Assembly (NCBI GenBank): GCA_028818855.1
Contig: JAPPMY010000192.1
Coordinates: 95,119 to 135,691 of the forward strand
Reading direction: 5' to 3'
Source: Rhodospirillales bacterium
GTDB taxonomy: Bacteria; Pseudomonadota; Alphaproteobacteria; UBA828
Length of the DNA stretch: 40,573 nt
Made by a program: the position numbers and the translations under genes. Every line of letters begins with the position of its first letter. The first letter of the stretch is position 1. The notes beneath the pieces were generated by a model. It searched no databases. It saw only the letters and a program-made list of their open reading frames with translations, and was not told where the DNA came from. Positions 35,499 through 40,573 of the stretch are shown here, piece by piece.

Positions 35499-35522
35499 CG
35501 CTGGCCGCCGGCGCTGCCGGCC

Positions 35523-36021
35523 TCAGGGAGCGGCCGTCCCGAACCGCTCGGCGAGGCGCTCGGCGATGAGCGGCGAGACGAAGCTCGACACGTCGCCGCC
35601 GAGGGAGGCGATCTCCTTGACCAGCTTCGAGGAGATGAAGTGGTGCCGCTCGGAGGCCATCAGGAACACGGTCTCGACACCCTGGTCGAGCCTGGCGTTC
35701 ATGCCCGCCATCTGGAACTCGTACTCGAAGTCGGAGACGGCCCGGAGCCCGCGCACGATCACCGTGGCGCCGACCTCGTGAACGAAGGCCATGAGCAGGT
35801 TGTCGAAGCTGCGGACCTCGAGCCTGGGTGGCCCGAGCCCGAGCGCTGCGAGATCCTGCGCGGTCAGCGCCACACGCTCGTCGACGCTGAACAGCGGGGC
35901 CTTGCCCGCGTTCACGGCGACCGCCACCACCAGCCTGTCCACGACCCTGAGCGCGCGCCTGATGATGTCCTGATGGCCCGTGGTGATGGGATCGAACGTC
36001 CCCGGATAAAGGCCCACCCTC

Positions 36022-36029
<8 letters not shown>
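35523..36029 (-). CDS. coaD: Phosphopantetheine adenylyltransferase
   Basis: This 168-residue enzyme adenylylates 4'-phosphopantetheine in coenzyme A synthesis. The nucleotidyltransferase motifs [16 protein letters not shown] (8-23) and [13 protein letters not shown] (ISSK loop) are intact, as is [18 protein letters not shown]. It starts 8 bp inside the end of gyrA, so its translation is probably coupled to gyrase synthesis. Confidence 0.96.
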
Positions 36030-38757
<2,728 letters not shown>

Positions 38758-38824
38758 TGTCCGGAAAGTCTGTTGGAAGACAAGGAATTAGGCCGCGCTC
38801 GGCGACTCGGTCCTTACGCCCCGG

Positions 38825-38853
38825 AGACTACCGCAAACCGCCCTGATTCACAA
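38825..38853 (-). promoter_or_regulatory. Probable promoter of gyrA
   Basis: On the minus strand TTGTGA (38853-38848), a 17-bp spacer and TAGTCT (38830-38825) lie about 70 bp before the gyrA start. The match to the sigma-70 pattern is moderate. Confidence 0.35.
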
Positions 38854-38951
38854 TGTTGCAGAGGCGAAATGACGTGCCTTCGGCGGACCTCTCGATCGCA
38901 GCTTTCGGCGACCGAGACTTCCGGTCTCTCCGGCTTCTTCCACCCGTTGCT

Positions 38952-39965
38952 TCAGCGTCCGTCCGCCTCCCGGGCCGGGATAAAGATCTCGAAGGTTGCG
39001 CCCTCTCCTGGTTCGGAGGACACCGTCAGATCGCCGTTCCAGCCCCGGACCAGGCTGTACGCGATGGCAAGGCCGAGGCCCCTGCCGTCCCCCGCCCCCT
39101 TGGTCGTGAAGAAGGGCTCGAACACGTGGCTCTGGAGGCCCGGTGGAATCCCCGGTCCGTCGTCCTGCACCCTGACCCGCACGAAATAGCCGACAGTCAG
39201 GCCGCGCGCCTCGGCATCCTGCGTACCGATCGCCGTGCGCTCGAGGGTCACCTCGATCCGCCCGCCCGCGCCCATCGCCTGGGCCGCGTTGGCGACGATC
39301 TGCGATACGACTTCGTGCAGCTCCCAGCGGTTGACGTGAATCCGGGAGACCTCGTCGTTCACGCGTAACGCGACTTCCGGGTCGGTATCGAGCGCATCCA
39401 CGGCAAGCGAGATGCTCTCCATCACCCCGTCGGCGGCGGCGATGCTCTCCGTTGCGCGCGTGCCGCCGTCGCCGAACGCAAGCATGCGGCTGACGATCGT
39501 GAGGCCTCCCTGCGCCGCCTCCGAGATCCGCTCCAGTCGTCTCCTCTCGTGCGGAACCAAATCGGCCTGATCCAGGCCCTCCGTGGAAAGCCGCTCGATC
39601 GGCTCCAGCACGCGTCGAAGCTCGCCGGAGAAGCCGCCGCCGAGGGTTCCCATGGCCGCGACCTTGTAGCCCTCGCGAAGCTGCTCCTCCATGGCATGGC
39701 GCTGCTCCAGCGAAGCGGCAAGCTCGCCGGCCTGCCGGTTCAGGGTCCTGTTCAGCTTCGCAACCTCGCGCCAGCGCCGCACGGCGAACCACGTCGCCAC
39801 GATGGCGAGCGCCGGGATGCAGGCGATGATCTCATCCAGGTCCCAGTCTTCGTGCGCTCGCGTGACCTCGAACAGGGCCTCCACCAGCTCGAAGCTCGCG
39901 AACACCGCCACGATGGCGGCACCCGCCACCAGGCTCACAATCAGGTCTTTCCCTGTCCTGCTCAT
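38952..39965 (-). CDS. Membrane histidine-kinase-like protein lacking the phosphoacceptor His
   Basis: This 337-residue protein has two N-terminal membrane helices (about 8-28 and 44-61) and a coiled coil (63-100). A dimerisation segment follows in which the usual GTLxGGIAHDFNN reads GTLGGGFSGELRR (106-118), with Gly114 where His should be. The ATPase domain is complete: N box VANAAQAMG, G1 VQDDGPGIP, F box FEPFFTTKGAG and G2 GRGLGLAIAYSLV. The ATG at 39965 follows AGGGGACAGGG. No response regulator is adjacent. It may act as an ATP-binding sensor, as a phosphatase, or in heterodimers; autophosphorylation at the normal site is not expected. Confidence 0.85.
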   Translation of the reverse strand: MSRTGKDLIVSLVAGAAIVAVFASFELVEALFEVTRAHEDWDLDEIIACIPALAIVATWFAVRRWREVAKLNRTLNRQAGELAASLEQRHAMEEQLREGYKVAAMGTLGGGFSGELRRVLEPIERLSTEGLDQADLVPHERRRLERISEAAQGGLTIVSRMLAFGDGGTRATESIAAADGVMESISLAVDALDTDPEVALRVNDEVSRIHVNRWELHEVVSQIVANAAQAMGAGGRIEVTLERTAIGTQDAEARGLTVGYFVRVRVQDDGPGIPPGLQSHVFEPFFTTKGAGDGRGLGLAIAYSLVRGWNGDLTVSSEPGEGATFEIFIPAREADGR

Positions 39966-40132
39966 GCCCTGTCCCCTTGCCTGCCGTCCGCCGGGCCGGC
40001 GGAGCGCGTGCTTCACCGCTGTGCCGTTCGCCGTTCCATCATCCGGTGATCCGCGGCCGTTCCCGTTCGGCCGCGTACGCCTTCTGCCTGGACCGAGCCC
40101 GGTGAAGTCGCATCGTGCAACCGAATCACGCA

Positions 40133-40161
40133 AATACAGACTTGATATGCCGCCCCATCAA
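40133..40161 (-). promoter_or_regulatory. Possible promoter of the kinase-like gene
   Basis: On the minus strand TTGATG (40161-40156), a 17-bp spacer and TGTATT (40138-40133) precede the kinase ATG by about 167 bp. The long leader and partial match keep this tentative. Confidence 0.3.
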
Positions 40162-40250
40162 AGGGTTCCAGTCGGGCGGCGGCGACCGGCCGGCGCGGCC
40201 GCAGGTTCGATCGGGATGTTGCCCAAGAACAACTTGACACTAGCAAAATC

Positions 40251-40316
40251 GGAATGTTCTTGACCCGGTGGTCTAGGTTCGGATGTGCGTCTAGCCACCG
40301 CTGAATTATACATTCC
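40251..40316 (+). promoter_or_regulatory. Nested inverted repeats upstream of the secreted-protein gene
   Basis: An outer pair GGAATGT/ACATTCC (40251-40257/40310-40316) encloses an inner pair GGTGGtCTAG/CTAGCCACC (40267-40276/40291-40299, one bulged T, 14-base loop). The element ends 58 bp before the ATG at 40375. It could be a structured leader or a set of regulator-binding sites; function is unknown. Confidence 0.35.
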
Positions 40317-40374
40317 AAATGGACCAGCCCTATCTGTGGGGGCCGCTCAAACCAGTTCAAGGTTAGAACGGGGC

Positions 40375-40573
40375 ATGAAAATGAATATGCGCATTGTATC
40401 TTTTGTAGCGCCGTTTGTGTTCGCGCTGATGATGGCTGATGAAGCGGCTGGGGATCAATGTCCGTTGGGATTTCAGTGGAATGGCTCCGCCTGCGAGAAG
40501 TTCCACGTTCCCGCGAACGCTCACGTCAACGTCTTCAACACGGGATGGGTGTGCAACAAGGGCTACGAGCGCG
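40375..40573 (+). CDS. Secreted Cys-containing repeat protein, 5' part only
   Basis: The frame starts at ATG 40375 with GGGG just upstream and runs off the window after 66 codons. The N-terminus MKMNMRIVSFVAPFVFALMM is a signal peptide, with cleavage likely near the Ala residues of ADEAAGDQ. The exported part begins CPLGFQWNGSACEKFHVPAN and continues to VCNKGYER. The pattern VPxNAHxN...W.CN.GY.R resembles a short repeat seen in exported proteins of alphaproteobacteria, from memory. Codon use is AT-richer at the start. Function is unknown and the 3' end is not in view. Confidence 0.7.
   Translation, partial: MKMNMRIVSFVAPFVFALMMADEAAGDQCPLGFQWNGSACEKFHVPANAHVNVFNTGWVCNKGYER

Larger units (their letters stand above)
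39966..40374. other. 409-bp divergent intergenic region
   Basis: No gene is seen between the kinase-like gene (minus) and the secreted-protein gene (plus). It holds a promoter candidate for the kinase (40133-40161) and the AT-richer structured stretch 40251-40316 before the secreted-protein gene. TTGACA occurs at 40234-40239 and TATACA at 40307-40312 on the plus strand, but neither has a well-spaced partner. Confidence 0.5.

Overview
The window is a GC-rich bacterial chromosome segment. Gene content and order suggest an alphaproteobacterium, probably Rhodospirillales-like. The pointers are gyrA-coaD-queA-tgt, a gltD-gltB pair, an NDUFA9-type protein next to uppP, a Mrp antiporter operon and CoxG/CoxD/XdhC-type molybdenum-enzyme accessory genes. 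This placement is an inference from gene content; no rRNA or other phylogenetic marker was compared.

Layout. (1) 153-1578, minus strand: a core-MetE-like methyltransferase followed by a rubredoxin. (2) 1685-5595: an accessory island with two intact Mu-like packaging genes (gp28-type terminase large subunit and gp29/DUF935 portal). Each sits behind a near-identical palindrome at the same spacing. A lower-GC patch follows, holding a possible 28-aa ORF and a pair made of an acidic protein and a RelE/ParE-like toxin, closed by a perfect 12-bp inverted repeat. (3) 5621-22426, minus strand: 18 closely packed genes. The promoter-proximal part is a Mrp-type cation/proton antiporter (E, F, G, a DUF4040/MbhDE-type subunit, B, C, D, D-like, a small membrane protein, a second D-like). 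Next come CoxG, a MobB-like protein, CoxD, XdhC in two pieces and a MoeA/MogA-like plus MocA-like fusion. The run ends with a PhnW-like aminotransferase and pyruvate carboxylase. (4) 22537-26873: a PNPOx-fold protein, purM, rnd, an NDUFA9-like SDR and uppP. (5) 27183-33142: gltD-gltB, followed by a REP/BIME-like palindromic element. (6) 33364-38757, minus strand: gyrA-coaD-queA-tgt. (7) 38952-40573: a membrane histidine-kinase-like protein whose phosphoacceptor His is replaced, then the start of a secreted Cys-containing repeat protein cut off by the window end.

How the genes work together. The Mrp genes should build one membrane complex exchanging Na+ (or K+) for H+. The cox/xdh-type genes are maturation factors for a molybdenum hydroxylase whose structural subunits are not in this window. 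QueA and Tgt act in queuosine tRNA modification. GltD and GltB form NADPH-dependent glutamate synthase. The least ordinary items are the orphan Mu-like packaging pair with its repeated palindrome/start module, the low-GC toxin pair, the three-antiporter-subunit Mrp operon, the cofactor-maturation cluster without its enzyme, and the His-less kinase. None of these proves a new system from sequence alone.
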